Below the pieces are notes generated by a model. That model had not been told where the DNA came from and searched no databases. It was given only the letters and a program-made list of their open reading frames with translations. Of a stretch of 64,000 nt of DNA, positions 48,621-57,490 are shown in pieces. Numbering within the stretch: the stretch's first letter is position 1; every line of letters begins with the position of its first letter. The DNA is taken from NCBI RefSeq assembly GCF_029167205.1, contig NZ_JARFPL010000011.1, forward strand, positions 10,804 to 74,803, written 5' to 3'. Both the position numbers and the translations under genes were made by a program. The DNA is from Methanocrinis alkalitolerans (lineage in GTDB: Archaea; Halobacteriota; Methanosarcinia; Methanotrichales; Methanotrichaceae).

Positions 48621-49564
48621 CTCTCGTCGAGGGCGACGGCGTCGGGCCGGAGGTCATCGAAGCGGCTCTGGCCGTCCTGGAGGCTGTGGGCGCTGAGATC
48701 GAGTTGGTCCCCGTGGAGCTCGGGTACCGCCGTTGGAAGAGGACGGGCAAGGCGATGGCCGAAGAGGACCTCGACCTCATAAAGAGCTGCAGTTGCGTCC
48801 TCTTCGGCGCCATCACGACGCCTCCTGACCCCGAGTACAGAAGCGTCCTCCTCGCCCTGAGGAAGGGGCTTGACCTCTACGCCAACATCAGGCCGTTTTC
48901 GGCGGAGGGGATCGACCTCGTCATCGTGAGGGAGAATACCGAGGGGCTTTACTCCGGGGTTGAGAAGCTCGACGAGGAGGAGGCGACGACGCTGAGGGTG
49001 ATAACTCAGAGGGGTTCCCTCCGGATAGCCGAGAGAGCCTGCGCCATCGCCTCGAAGAGGGAGAGGCTGACGATCGTCCACAAGTCCAACGTCCTGAAGA
49101 GCGACAACCTCTTTTTGCGGATATGTGCGCAGACGGCCCAAAGGTGGGAGGTCCCCTTCGACGATATGCTCGTCGACTCCGCCGGCTACAACCTGGTCAT
49201 AAACCCCAAAAGGTTCGACGTCATCGTTACGACGAACCTCTTCGGAGACATCTTAAGCGACGTGGCGGCGGGGGTGATCGGGGGGCTTGGCCTCTGCCCC
49301 AGCGCCAACCTCGGCGACAGATACGCCCTCTTCGAGCCGATCCACGGCTCCGCCCCCGACATCGCCGGGAAGGGGATCGCTAACCCCGTCGGAGCCGTCA
49401 GGTCCGCGGCGATGATGCTGGAGTGGTTCGGGGAGGTAGATAAGGCGAGGATGGTCGAGGAGGCGGTGGATTGGACCCTCTCCCGGGGGATCAAGACCCC
49501 TGACCTCGGCGGAAGATATTCGACGAGAGATCTGGCGGAGGCGATGGTCTCCCGGCTGATATAG
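48590..49564 (+). CDS. Homoisocitrate / 3-isopropylmalate dehydrogenase
   Basis: A 324-residue beta-decarboxylating dehydrogenase of the isocitrate/isopropylmalate family. Conserved elements are VALVEGDGVGPEVIEAAL, LDLYANIRPF, VRENTEGLYSG, IVHKSNVLKSDNLFLRI, VTTNLFGDILSDVAAGVIGG and HGSAPDIAGKGIANPVGA. GTG at 48590 has GGAGG 7 nt upstream and overlaps the preceding gene. Next to an hacB-type subunit it is probably the AksF-like homoisocitrate dehydrogenase for 2-oxosuberate (coenzyme B side chain); LeuB function is not excluded. Confidence 0.9.
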   Translation: MSFRGAKKRVALVEGDGVGPEVIEAALAVLEAVGAEIELVPVELGYRRWKRTGKAMAEEDLDLIKSCSCVLFGAITTPPDPEYRSVLLALRKGLDLYANIRPFSAEGIDLVIVRENTEGLYSGVEKLDEEEATTLRVITQRGSLRIAERACAIASKRERLTIVHKSNVLKSDNLFLRICAQTAQRWEVPFDDMLVDSAGYNLVINPKRFDVIVTTNLFGDILSDVAAGVIGGLGLCPSANLGDRYALFEPIHGSAPDIAGKGIANPVGAVRSAAMMLEWFGEVDKARMVEEAVDWTLSRGIKTPDLGGRYSTRDLAEAMVSRLI

Positions 49565-49604
49565 GCGGACCCGTCGCGATATCCGTCTAAGGATCCATAT
49601 CCAT

Positions 49605-51266
49605 CTACGGTTCCTCTTCTCCGACTTCGTCGCTGTCCGGTTGGCTGATGAGGTCGGGTATCCGGGAGGGTGACGCGGGTATGTTCATGGAGATCGTCGT
49701 CTTCCGCAGCTCCCGGATGATGGCGCCTATTCTCTCTATGGAAAAGATCATCTCAGAAAACATCCTATCCGAGGCGCTCATCTTCCCCGCCACCTTCCGA
49801 ACGTGGGTCTTATAGTACCAGTTCAAGAGCTGTCGGAGCTTCTCATCGTTGTAACGCATGATCCTGTCGACCTCATCCGGGATATTGGGGAAGGTCGTCA
49901 CCAGATGGTCGAGGTTCTCCCTGCAGGGGGATGCCATCTCCTGGAGGTCGGCGAAGGATTCGAAAGACGGCAGCATCTTCTTCTCTTTCATATACTCAAA
50001 CTTCTTCGCCATCCCGACGGTCTGGCCTGCCATCGAGGTCGCAAGGTCGCTGACCCGAGCGAGGATCGAGATCCGGGCCGCATCCTCCAAGGATATATCC
50101 CGATCAGAGAGGGCGATGATGGCATCGATCACCTGGTGGTTGAGATATTCTACGTAATCCCGGAGGTGCTTGATCCGGCCGCAGACCTCCGTCTTTCCCG
50201 CCCCCACCTCCAGGCTCTTCTCGAATATCTCCTCAGATACCTCCAGCATGTGGACTATCTCCTCTTCGACCTGCCTCGTCGCGGCGGAGGCATCCTCCGG
50301 GAGGGGCGTGGTCAGGTGTCGGGGGACGAAGACGACCTCGGGGTCCTTCTCGGGGACGATCCTCATGACGAGGCTCCCGAAGGGCCTGATGGCGGCGAGG
50401 AAGACGAAGGCTGCGGAGAGGTTGAAGATCATATGGGCGTTAGCCACCTGCTGGGCGGAGCTTCCTCCGATCGTCTCGATGAGGGATGAGAAGGGTCCCA
50501 GGAGGGGCAGGATCAGGAGCACCCCCAGGAGGTTGAAGAGGAACTGAGCTACGGCCGTCCTCTTGGCGGCGGCGTTCATCCGGAGGGCCACCACCAGGAC
50601 CGTCGTCGTCGTCCCGATGTTCGCCCCCAGGATGATGGGGATCGCCTCCGCCGGCGTCAGAAGCCCGCTCTGGGCCATGACGACGACTAGCCCCGCGGTC
50701 ACCGAGCTCGACTGGAATATGTTGGAGATGACGAAGCCTATCACGATGCCGATTAGGACGTCCTCGGCCATGGATAGGATGGCGATGATCTCCGGGTCCC
50801 CCTGGAGGGGGGCGATCTCCGCGGAGATGAGGTTGAGGCAGAAGAAGACGAGGCCGAAGTAGAAGATCGGCTTTCCGAAGACCCTGTAAGGCCCCCGGAT
50901 CAGGCTCAGAAGAAACCCGCCGACGACGAAGACGGGGGCGAAGGCGGTCAGATTGAAGGCGACGAGCTGGGCTGTGATCGTCGTTCCTATGTTGGCTCCG
51001 ATGACGAGGCCGATCGACCCCAAAAAGGAGATGGCTCCGGCGTTCACGAGCCCCACGGCGATGACGGTGGTGGCGGTGCTCGACTGGGTTATGGCGGAGA
51101 CCCCCGCCCCCGCCAGGGCCCCCCGGAGGGGAGTCTTCGTCGCGTTCTGAAGAAGGGTCCAGAAGCGCTCCCCTGCCGCCTGGCGGACCTCTTCGGAGAA
51201 CCGTTCGATGCCGTAGAGGAAGAGGACGACGACGGGCACTATGACGAAAAGAACGCTCCAGTCCAT
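49605..51266 (-). CDS. Na/Pi cotransporter family protein with PhoU-like C-terminus
   Basis: A 553-residue NptA/PNaS-type protein. The N-terminal part has two inverted repeats with the QSSS-type motif: GAGVSAITQSSTATTVIAVG and SNIFQSSSVTAGLVVVMAQS, plus GANIGTTITAQLVAF and GANIGTTTTVLVVALR. Eight to nine membrane helices are expected. The C-terminal 220 residues are a PhoU-like helical bundle (VEEEIVHMLEVSEEIFEKSL). It likely imports or exports phosphate with sodium, with the PhoU part sensing phosphate. It stands alone on the minus strand. Confidence 0.9.
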   Translation of the reverse strand: MDWSVLFVIVPVVVLFLYGIERFSEEVRQAAGERFWTLLQNATKTPLRGALAGAGVSAITQSSTATTVIAVGLVNAGAISFLGSIGLVIGANIGTTITAQLVAFNLTAFAPVFVVGGFLLSLIRGPYRVFGKPIFYFGLVFFCLNLISAEIAPLQGDPEIIAILSMAEDVLIGIVIGFVISNIFQSSSVTAGLVVVMAQSGLLTPAEAIPIILGANIGTTTTVLVVALRMNAAAKRTAVAQFLFNLLGVLLILPLLGPFSSLIETIGGSSAQQVANAHMIFNLSAAFVFLAAIRPFGSLVMRIVPEKDPEVVFVPRHLTTPLPEDASAATRQVEEEIVHMLEVSEEIFEKSLEVGAGKTEVCGRIKHLRDYVEYLNHQVIDAIIALSDRDISLEDAARISILARVSDLATSMAGQTVGMAKKFEYMKEKKMLPSFESFADLQEMASPCRENLDHLVTTFPNIPDEVDRIMRYNDEKLRQLLNWYYKTHVRKVAGKMSASDRMFSEMIFSIERIGAIIRELRKTTISMNIPASPSRIPDLISQPDSDEVGEEEP

Positions 51267-51505
51267 GGCAGATCACTAAACCCCTATCAAGATAGCCTAA
51301 GCTGTCCTTTCTAGCTGTATCCGGTCGGTTAAAAACCTTTTCGGCGTGTGGGGGTCTGGGTGCCGAACGGAGGTCCTTCTTCAGGCCCACCCATTCTCCC
51401 CCTCCTCCTCCTCCCCCTCCTCCTCCTCTTCTGGTGGGGGCTGGGGGAATCGAGCAGGCGGATGATCGAAATCTTTTTCACCATGAAGCCCCCTTCGCCA
51501 CCTGA

Positions 51506-51772
51506 ATGTCAGACGAGAAGGCTAAGACCCGTAAGAACAACGTCAACGGCCACAAAGGGGAGCTGGCCGAGAAGCTCGCCGATATGAACGTGAAGATCGG
51601 CGCCCCGAAGTTCAACTACAAGGACTACCTCAGGGTCCTCAAGCTGGCGAGGAAGCCGACCCGCGAAGAGTTCAAGACGATCTCCAAGATATCCATCCTC
51701 GGTATAGCCCTGATCGGGATGCTGGGGTTCATAATATACGTCTTCCTCACAGAGCTTCCAAAGGCTTTCTGA
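51506..51772 (+). CDS. secE: Protein translocase SecE / Sec61-gamma subunit
   Basis: An 88-residue SecE with a charged N-terminus followed by the conserved amphipathic segment DYLRVLKLARKPTREEFKTI and one membrane helix (ISILGIALIGMLGFIIYVFL), then ELPKAF. It clamps the SecY channel. In many archaea secE precedes nusG and the L11 genes; here it is isolated, ending convergently to cfbD. A pyrimidine-rich stretch (CTCC repeats, 51399-51432) lies upstream. Confidence 0.9.
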   Translation: MSDEKAKTRKNNVNGHKGELAEKLADMNVKIGAPKFNYKDYLRVLKLARKPTREEFKTISKISILGIALIGMLGFIIYVFLTELPKAF

Positions 51773-51848
51773 GGATGAAATCGAGATGGGGGCATATCCC
51801 CCACACCCTTTCTGGACATTTTTTTATAGGTATTGGGGAGCGGAGTAG

Positions 51849-52952
51849 TCACCCCACCTCGTGGAGACCCCGGAGGGTGGCTCCAAACTCCGACTCTACG
51901 ATGTTTTTGACCCCCATCGTCTTGGGGTGGAGGTCGATCTCCACGACCACGTGATGGTGGCCCAGCTCCCGGAGGGGTCGGACTTGACGGGGTCCGTTGG
52001 TGATGGAGAAGATCTCCAGCCCTTCTAGGGCGTCGATGGGTATGGCGTGGGGTACTCCCGAGATGACGGCGAAGTCGTAGTCGCCGTCGTCGGCGATCTC
52101 TTCTGCCACCACCTCGCCGGCGATGGGGTACTCGTCGAGGCCCCCGGTGATCCGGTCGATATAAACCCCCCTCTCCTCAAGCCCCGAAAGTATGTTCTTC
52201 GCATCCCTCCTCACCTTCGCGAGCCCCTTATCCCCGGCAAGGTTTGCAAGGGTCGTTACCTCGGCTCCCCGGGCCTTTGCCACCTGGGCGACGGAGGCGT
52301 TGATCTCGGCGAAGATGTAGGCGGTCTCCTTCTTGGCGTTCAGGACGTTTATCCCCCGTTTTCCCTCCTTCAAGAGGGTGAGGAGCCTCTCCGCGACCTT
52401 GTACTTGATATCACCCCTCTCGGGAGCTAGGTACTCAGAGCTGGCGGCTCCATGGAGCTTCTCGACCTCCGTCGCCTTCTCCAGGAGGAACTTCTGCCGG
52501 TCGAACTCCTCCTGGTCGATGATCCCCTTATCCAGGGCCGCCTCCAGAGTGATGATCACCCCGCGGGTGTTGTCCCGGTACCCAGCGTGAACCTCCACCT
52601 CCAGGACGGGGACGTCGAGGTCGGCGTCGACGACGGCCTGGTGTAGGTCTTCGCCGATGATCATGCTGCTGCAGGTCCCCACCACCCCTACAAGCTTCGG
52701 GTCGAAGAGCTCGGAGGCCCTCTGTAGAAGCCTCGTCAGCTGCTCCTGACCTCCGAAGACGAACCCCGCCTCGTCGAGGGCGGTGGTGAGGGTCCTGACG
52801 CCGTCCTCCTCCAGGAGGCGGGCGTGCTTGAAGCAGCAGCCGCTGGGCCCGTGCATTATGACGACGTCGACCCCCAGGTCTCTTAAGGTGTAGAGGGCCG
52901 CAACGATGGAGCTCGGCCTCGGATGGAGTATCTGAACTTCCTTTGCCATCAT
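51849..52952 (-). CDS. cfbD: Ni-sirohydrochlorin a,c-diamide reductive cyclase subunit CfbD
   Basis: A 367-residue nitrogenase NifD-like protein for coenzyme F430 synthesis; with CfbC it carries out the reductive cyclisation of Ni-sirohydrochlorin diamide. Cluster-binding and family segments are VVIMHGPSGCCFKHARLLEE, GVVGTCSSMIIGEDLHQAV, VEVHAGYRDNTRGVI and GVPHAIPIDALEG. ATG 52952 has AGGTGA 5 nt upstream; that site overlaps the stop of cfbE, so the two are coupled. Its partner cfbC (NifH-like) is not in the window. Confidence 0.93.
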   Translation of the reverse strand: MMAKEVQILHPRPSSIVAALYTLRDLGVDVVIMHGPSGCCFKHARLLEEDGVRTLTTALDEAGFVFGGQEQLTRLLQRASELFDPKLVGVVGTCSSMIIGEDLHQAVVDADLDVPVLEVEVHAGYRDNTRGVIITLEAALDKGIIDQEEFDRQKFLLEKATEVEKLHGAASSEYLAPERGDIKYKVAERLLTLLKEGKRGINVLNAKKETAYIFAEINASVAQVAKARGAEVTTLANLAGDKGLAKVRRDAKNILSGLEERGVYIDRITGGLDEYPIAGEVVAEEIADDGDYDFAVISGVPHAIPIDALEGLEIFSITNGPRQVRPLRELGHHHVVVEIDLHPKTMGVKNIVESEFGATLRGLHEVG

Positions 52953-52957
52953 GAAAA

Positions 52958-54178
52958 TCACCTGAAACATTTAACACATGAAATTATACTGTCTCCCCTC
53001 TTCAGGGCAGCCTTCGCCCCGGCGAGGCCGGAGTCGAGGTCCGGGGCATAGCCGGCTGATAAGCTTTTCGCGAAGGGCTTCAGCCTCACCCCCACCAGGA
53101 TCAGAAGGTCGATCTCCCGGCGGCGGCGGGATAGGATCTCCACGAGGGCCGAGATGTCCATCCCCTCGCAGACCGTCTCCGCCTCCTCGCCGACGATGAG
53201 GGCGACGCTTCCGCCGCCTCCGGCCCGGTCGAGGGCGGCCTCCACCCCCGAGGCCCGAAGGCCGGAGTTGGAGTTGTCCAGGACCGTAAATCCGTCACTT
53301 TTCGTCTCCTTCATCCTCCCCCCCAGCCCCTCGAAACCCTCCAGGGCGGCGGCGGCCTCCTCAAGGTCGAAGCCTGCCGCCATGGCCGCAGCCGTGGCTG
53401 CAGATATGGCAGAATAGTAGCTCTCAGGATCGAACCCCTCTCCGAGGCGGAGGGGCGCCCCGACGCCCTCCGCCTTCAACTCCCGGTCCGTGGACGAGAC
53501 CTGCCCCCTTGCCCCCGCCCCGAAGGTGACGTCGGCGGAGATCCTGACATCCTCGCCAGCGATGAGCTTCGATCCCGGTCTTGAGAGGGAGACCATCTGG
53601 AGCTTGGCGGTGCTCGCCCAGAGGGTGCCTCCAGCTATTCTGTAGTCGCCGACGAAGCTCGTCAGAACCCCATAGTCGGCGACCCCCGTCCCTCCCAGGG
53701 AGACCTCGGATACGAGATGATCGGCCTTCGCCTCATCGGCGGCGGCGTGAGCGAGGATCACGTTGGCGGGGGCGATGCTGAGCCCCGACCTCACCGCCTC
53801 GCTATCGCCCTTTCTCCAGATCTCTATCCCCCGAGTGGTGTGGGATGCGACAGTCCCCCTGGCGGAGAGGATCCGGGCCAGGATGAGGGCGGTGGTCGTC
53901 TTTCCCACCGTCCCCGTCACCTCGAAGTGCCGACGATCCCTCCCTTTGGCCAGGAGGTCGCCGACGGCCCGATGGTGGGTGACCACCCGTTTTCCGAGCC
54001 GCCTCGCCTCCGCCATGGCCGGGTTTTTGGGAGAGAGGTGGACGGGAGCGACGACGAGGTCGAAGGACGAGACCTTCGGAGAGCTGTGGTAGACCTCCAG
54101 GGCGGCGGCGTCTATCCCCCTATCCCTCATCCGCTCTGCGATCAGCCCCGCGCCGTGGATGGTGTCGAGGACCGCCAC
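52958..54178 (-). CDS. cfbE: Coenzyme F430 synthetase CfbE (Mur ligase-like)
   Basis: A 406-residue Mur-ligase-family enzyme closing the last carbocyclic ring of F430 in an ATP-dependent step. The P-loop is HFEVTGTVGKTTTALILARI (about residues 87-106); FEGLGGRMKETKSDGFTVLD and NSNSGLRASGVEAALDRAG form the Mur C-terminal domain. The true start is probably GTG at 54178, directly after the cfbA stop; the frame is open much farther (to 54508), but that part is antisense-frame sequence of cfbA. The stop is embedded in the cfbD ribosome-binding site. Confidence 0.9.
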   Translation of the reverse strand: MAVLDTIHGAGLIAERMRDRGIDAAALEVYHSSPKVSSFDLVVAPVHLSPKNPAMAEARRLGKRVVTHHRAVGDLLAKGRDRRHFEVTGTVGKTTTALILARILSARGTVASHTTRGIEIWRKGDSEAVRSGLSIAPANVILAHAAADEAKADHLVSEVSLGGTGVADYGVLTSFVGDYRIAGGTLWASTAKLQMVSLSRPGSKLIAGEDVRISADVTFGAGARGQVSSTDRELKAEGVGAPLRLGEGFDPESYYSAISAATAAAMAAGFDLEEAAAALEGFEGLGGRMKETKSDGFTVLDNSNSGLRASGVEAALDRAGGGGSVALIVGEEAETVCEGMDISALVEILSRRRREIDLLILVGVRLKPFAKSLSAGYAPDLDSGLAGAKAALKRGDSIISCVKCFR

Positions 54179-54186
54179 CTTTCCGT

Positions 54187-54582
54187 CTACCGGAGGGCTT
54201 CGCTCGCTCTCCGGTAGGCCAGGGCGGCGATGGAATCGTCGACGCCCAGGGGCTCTGCGCACCTGATCTCCACCTCGGATCCGTTCAGCTTGCAGCTTCC
54301 CCTCCTGAGGGTTGGGTCGACGGATAGCTCGGTGGGGATGTCCTCCAGGGTGTGGACGCCGTGGGCGAGGAAGATTGGCAGGGCGACGATCGTCTTCACC
54401 CCCGACCCCGCAAAGCTTTCGAGCCCCGCCGCGATATTCGGCTCGTCCATATTCAGAAATGCTATCTTCACGGGGCCGTCGTGGCTCCTGCCGATGAGCT
54501 CGGCGCACTTCTCCACCATCTCTTTGTTGTACGGCTTGCTGCTGCCGTGTCCGAGAACAAGAATGCCTACATCCTCTGCCAT
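54187..54582 (-). CDS. cfbA: Sirohydrochlorin nickelochelatase CfbA
   Basis: A 131-residue short CbiX-type chelatase inserting nickel (or cobalt) into sirohydrochlorin, first committed step to F430. The N-terminal metal His is in ILVLGHGSSKPYNKEM and the second in LPIFLAHGVHTLEDIP. ATG at 54582 has GGTGA 5 nt upstream. cfbE and cfbD follow in tight order, giving an A-E-D operon; cfbB (CbiA-like amidase) and cfbC are elsewhere. Confidence 0.92.
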   Translation of the reverse strand: MAEDVGILVLGHGSSKPYNKEMVEKCAELIGRSHDGPVKIAFLNMDEPNIAAGLESFAGSGVKTIVALPIFLAHGVHTLEDIPTELSVDPTLRRGSCKLNGSEVEIRCAEPLGVDDSIAALAYRRASEALR

Positions 54583-54749
54583 AAGTCTCACCAATGTTAC
54601 GTTTTACGATATTTGTATTAACCAGATGGGATTAATAACTAATAAATCCTTTCCCGACTTAAACGAACCACGAACCTCTCTTCGGGATATTCCCGGGGAC
54701 CGAGGATATCCGCCTCGAGGATGATGTTCAACAATTGGGATAAGTCGAT

Positions 54750-55232
54750 ATGAGCCGCATAGCGTATCTCCTGGTATCAGTTCTACTAATTATGCATACA
54801 GCAGGCGGAGCCGAAGTCTTCATGTCGACGCGAGAGACGATCACCTTCGCGGATAACCTGACGGTGGTGGTGATGGACGTGGAGCCGGGGGCGGGGGTCG
54901 TATGGCTGGAGCTCCGGGACGAGCACGGACCCCTCAGATCCTCGGTCCTTGCGACGGGGGAGAGCTTCTCCTACGACGCCAGGGGGGAGGGTCTGAAGCT
55001 GACGGTGTTGAGGATCTACGCCGGGGGGGAGAGGGACCTGGTGGACCTGGAGGTAGTCTCCGGGGAGGTGGTGGGAAGATCCCATGGCTTCAACCTCTAC
55101 GGCCACAATCAAGATTCCGATCGACCCGCCCAAGATGGGTCCTCGTCCCTCCTGAACGCTGGGCTCGCCGCCCTCCTCGTCCTGTTATTGGCCGCCATCG
55201 CCTACTTAGGGACGAGGTCTGCGGGAAGGTAA
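54750..55232 (+). CDS. Small membrane-anchored surface protein
   Basis: A 160-residue protein with a signal peptide (IAYLLVSVLLIMHTAGG), a beta-rich domain (ITFADNLTVVVMDVEPGAGV; GEGLKLTVLRIYAGGERDLV), a Ser/Asp linker and a C-terminal membrane helix (LNAGLAALLVLLLAAIAYLG). The domain resembles the N-terminal part of the surface protein at 44757, so both may belong to one family of sheath or S-layer-associated proteins. A NosD-like protein follows after 74 nt. Confidence 0.7.
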   Translation: MSRIAYLLVSVLLIMHTAGGAEVFMSTRETITFADNLTVVVMDVEPGAGVVWLELRDEHGPLRSSVLATGESFSYDARGEGLKLTVLRIYAGGERDLVDLEVVSGEVVGRSHGFNLYGHNQDSDRPAQDGSSSLLNAGLAALLVLLLAAIAYLGTRSAGR

Positions 55233-55306
55233 ATGCCGACGCCCAAATTCTATTTATCCCGAAGGGCTATCCAGTTAAGATATATCCAGTTATCCGGTGG
55301 AGCACC

Positions 55307-56998
55307 ATGACCCGTTTAATGATCAAATGGATTATCATATTCGTTGCATCATCCTTCTTATCCCAGGGGGCTACGATCACCGTGGGGGGGGACGGCTCCG
55401 ACTTCCGTAGGATTGAAGCGGCCCTGAGCTTTGCAAACTCTGGAGACGTGATCGAAGTCGCAAGCGGCGAGTACCTGGTGAACCTGAATATAACCACCCC
55501 CTTTCTCACCCTCCGGGGCATCGACACCGGCGGCGGAAGGCCGGTCCTCAGGGCTGGAAGCTCCACCGCTGAGATCGAGAGGACCTACCCTGGACTGACG
55601 AAGATGGTGGAGATGAGCGGCGGGACGGCCGTGGCCATCAGGGCCGACTTTGTCACCGTCGAAGGCTTCGTCATCACCGGAGCCACCTGGCAGAAGCCCT
55701 ACGACACCGGCGAGCATTACGACGTCATAGGCCACGCCGGGATGAGGGTCTACTCCGACTTCAACAAGATCGCCAACAACACCTTCGAAGGTAACGACCT
55801 ATCCGCCATCGGCCTATTGAACAGCAGCAACAACCAGATCCTGAACAATACCATAAAGGGCGTCCCCTACGGCTACGGGATGATCCTCTTCAACTCTCAC
55901 AACAACAACATCGAAGGAAACGGCCTCCTCTCCAACGACTGGGGGATCTCCCTCCAGAGAAGCGACTCCAACGCCATCAACGAGAACGAGATCCGGGAGA
56001 GCGTCAACGATGGGATCTGGGCGGTCAACTGCAACTACACCTTCATCACCGAGAACGTCATATCAAGAAACGGCATCGAGAGCGAGTTCGAGGGGAACGG
56101 TAAGGGGATCTCCCTGGTGGGGTCGATGAACCTCGTCGCAAACAACGTCATCTCCTTCAACAGAGACGCCGGGATCAGCCTCCGGAGCATCTTCTGGGAG
56201 TATTGTAGCGATCCCCCCTGCGGCGCCGAGGAGTCCTACGAGAACCTGATCATAGGAAACCGGATCCAGGGAAACGGCAGAGACGGAGTCCACCTCTCCA
56301 AGACCTGGAAGAACAACATAATAGACAACAACATCACAGAGAATCACGGCAAGGGGATAAACCTCGAGGAGAGCAGCAACAACACCATCGACCTGAACAA
56401 CGTCACCAAGAACGACGACGGGATATGCCTGGACAGGTCGAACTTCACGAAGGTGAAGAACAACACCATAGCCGAGGGGGAGAAGGCCGGGATCCGCCTC
56501 TGGTCCACCGTCGGTGCCTCGGCGTACAACAACACCCTCAACGATAACCGCGTGGGCTTGGCTCTGGCGGAGTCGAGCGAAAGGAACGTCTTCGCGAGAA
56601 ACAACGTCACCAACAGCACCGAGGGGATCAACATATCTGGGGGGTCAGACGAGAACCAGATCCTCCAGAACCGGGTGAGGTCGTCTGAGACCGGAATCGT
56701 CCTTTTGGCCGCTGGCCAAAACCTCATCACAGAAAACGAGATCGTCGATAGCCTCCTCGGCCTCTTCCTCGACGCCCATTCCAGCGGCAACACCATCATC
56801 GCAAACGACCTCTCAAAGAACATCGAGGCGGCGAGGGACGAGGCAGATAACCGGTGGGACGACGGGTCCCGGGGCAATTACTACGGGACCGGCGACTGCG
56901 ATGACGCCGATGGAGACGGCGTCTGCGACGGACCTCGCCCCATACCGGGCGGGGGAAACGCTGACGGCTTCCCGCTTGCGAGGGCGGCGAGGGCCTGA
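55307..56998 (+). CDS. Secreted NosD-like right-handed beta-helix protein (large)
   Basis: A 563-residue exported beta-helix protein. The signal region is MIKWIIIFVASSFLSQGATI; the start of the helix is VGGDGSDFRRIEAALSFANS. More than ten NosD/CASH coils follow, each rich in Asn and Gly (NSSNNQILNNTIKGV; SSNNTIDLNNVTKNDDGICL; ERNVFARNNVTNSTEGINIS). The end has DCDDADGDGVCDG, an EF-hand-like calcium loop matching the smaller relative at 41512. ATG at 55307 has GGTGGAG upstream; the frame stays open through the preceding gene. Confidence 0.85.
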   Translation: MTRLMIKWIIIFVASSFLSQGATITVGGDGSDFRRIEAALSFANSGDVIEVASGEYLVNLNITTPFLTLRGIDTGGGRPVLRAGSSTAEIERTYPGLTKMVEMSGGTAVAIRADFVTVEGFVITGATWQKPYDTGEHYDVIGHAGMRVYSDFNKIANNTFEGNDLSAIGLLNSSNNQILNNTIKGVPYGYGMILFNSHNNNIEGNGLLSNDWGISLQRSDSNAINENEIRESVNDGIWAVNCNYTFITENVISRNGIESEFEGNGKGISLVGSMNLVANNVISFNRDAGISLRSIFWEYCSDPPCGAEESYENLIIGNRIQGNGRDGVHLSKTWKNNIIDNNITENHGKGINLEESSNNTIDLNNVTKNDDGICLDRSNFTKVKNNTIAEGEKAGIRLWSTVGASAYNNTLNDNRVGLALAESSERNVFARNNVTNSTEGINISGGSDENQILQNRVRSSETGIVLLAAGQNLITENEIVDSLLGLFLDAHSSGNTIIANDLSKNIEAARDEADNRWDDGSRGNYYGTGDCDDADGDGVCDGPRPIPGGGNADGFPLARAARA

Positions 56999-57054
56999 GA
57001 TATCGGCAGAAATATAACCTGAGAAGCAAAAAATTCCAGAGAAGGTGATTCAAA

Positions 57055-57474
57055 ATGCCTGCGAATTTGATGGAGTACTTCAACCGGCAGCCCCGGATCG
57101 GAACCCTCAGCACCGCCGACAGGGACGGCAAGGTCGACGTGGCGCCGATGGGCTCGCCCCGGATGGTCGACGAGAAGACGGTCGTCATGGCCCTGGCGGA
57201 GAACAGGACCCTGGCGAACCTCCGGGAGAACCCCCACGCCGTCTACATGATCATGCTCCCCGGCGAGGGGATCTTCGACTGGAAGGGGGTCCGGGTCTAC
57301 ATGAGGATGAGAAGCTGCGAGACCTCCGGGGAGGCTATCGACGCCATGAGAAGGGAGATCTCCAAGGCCATAGGGGAGGCGGCGGCGGGGATGCTACGCG
57401 CCTCCGTCACCTTCGAGGTCGAGGAGGTGAGGCCGATCGTCGATATGGGCCAGGGATGGGTGAGGTCGATCTGA
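57055..57474 (+). CDS. Pyridoxamine 5'-phosphate oxidase-like FMN-binding protein
   Basis: A 139-residue split-barrel flavoprotein. Family features are RIGTLSTADRDGKVDVAPMG, ENRTLANLRENPHAVYMIML, and GVRVYMRMRSCETSGEAIDA. AAGGTGA lies 9 nt upstream of the ATG. Members bind FMN or F420, and many have no established substrate; PdxH function is unlikely at this size. It converges on a DUF6125-like gene. Confidence 0.85.
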   Translation: MPANLMEYFNRQPRIGTLSTADRDGKVDVAPMGSPRMVDEKTVVMALAENRTLANLRENPHAVYMIMLPGEGIFDWKGVRVYMRMRSCETSGEAIDAMRREISKAIGEAAAGMLRASVTFEVEEVRPIVDMGQGWVRSI

Positions 57475-57490
57475 GTTTTAAGATCCTCCT

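Noticed and set aside
51385..51440. Pyrimidine-rich CTCC repeats upstream of secE
   Set aside because: Simple low-complexity tract; no evidence of regulation beyond composition.
52958..54508. Longer CfbE frame starting at 54508
   Set aside because: The first 110 codons overlap cfbA and are Arg/Pro-rich frame-shadow sequence; the Mur ligase homology begins after GTG 54178.
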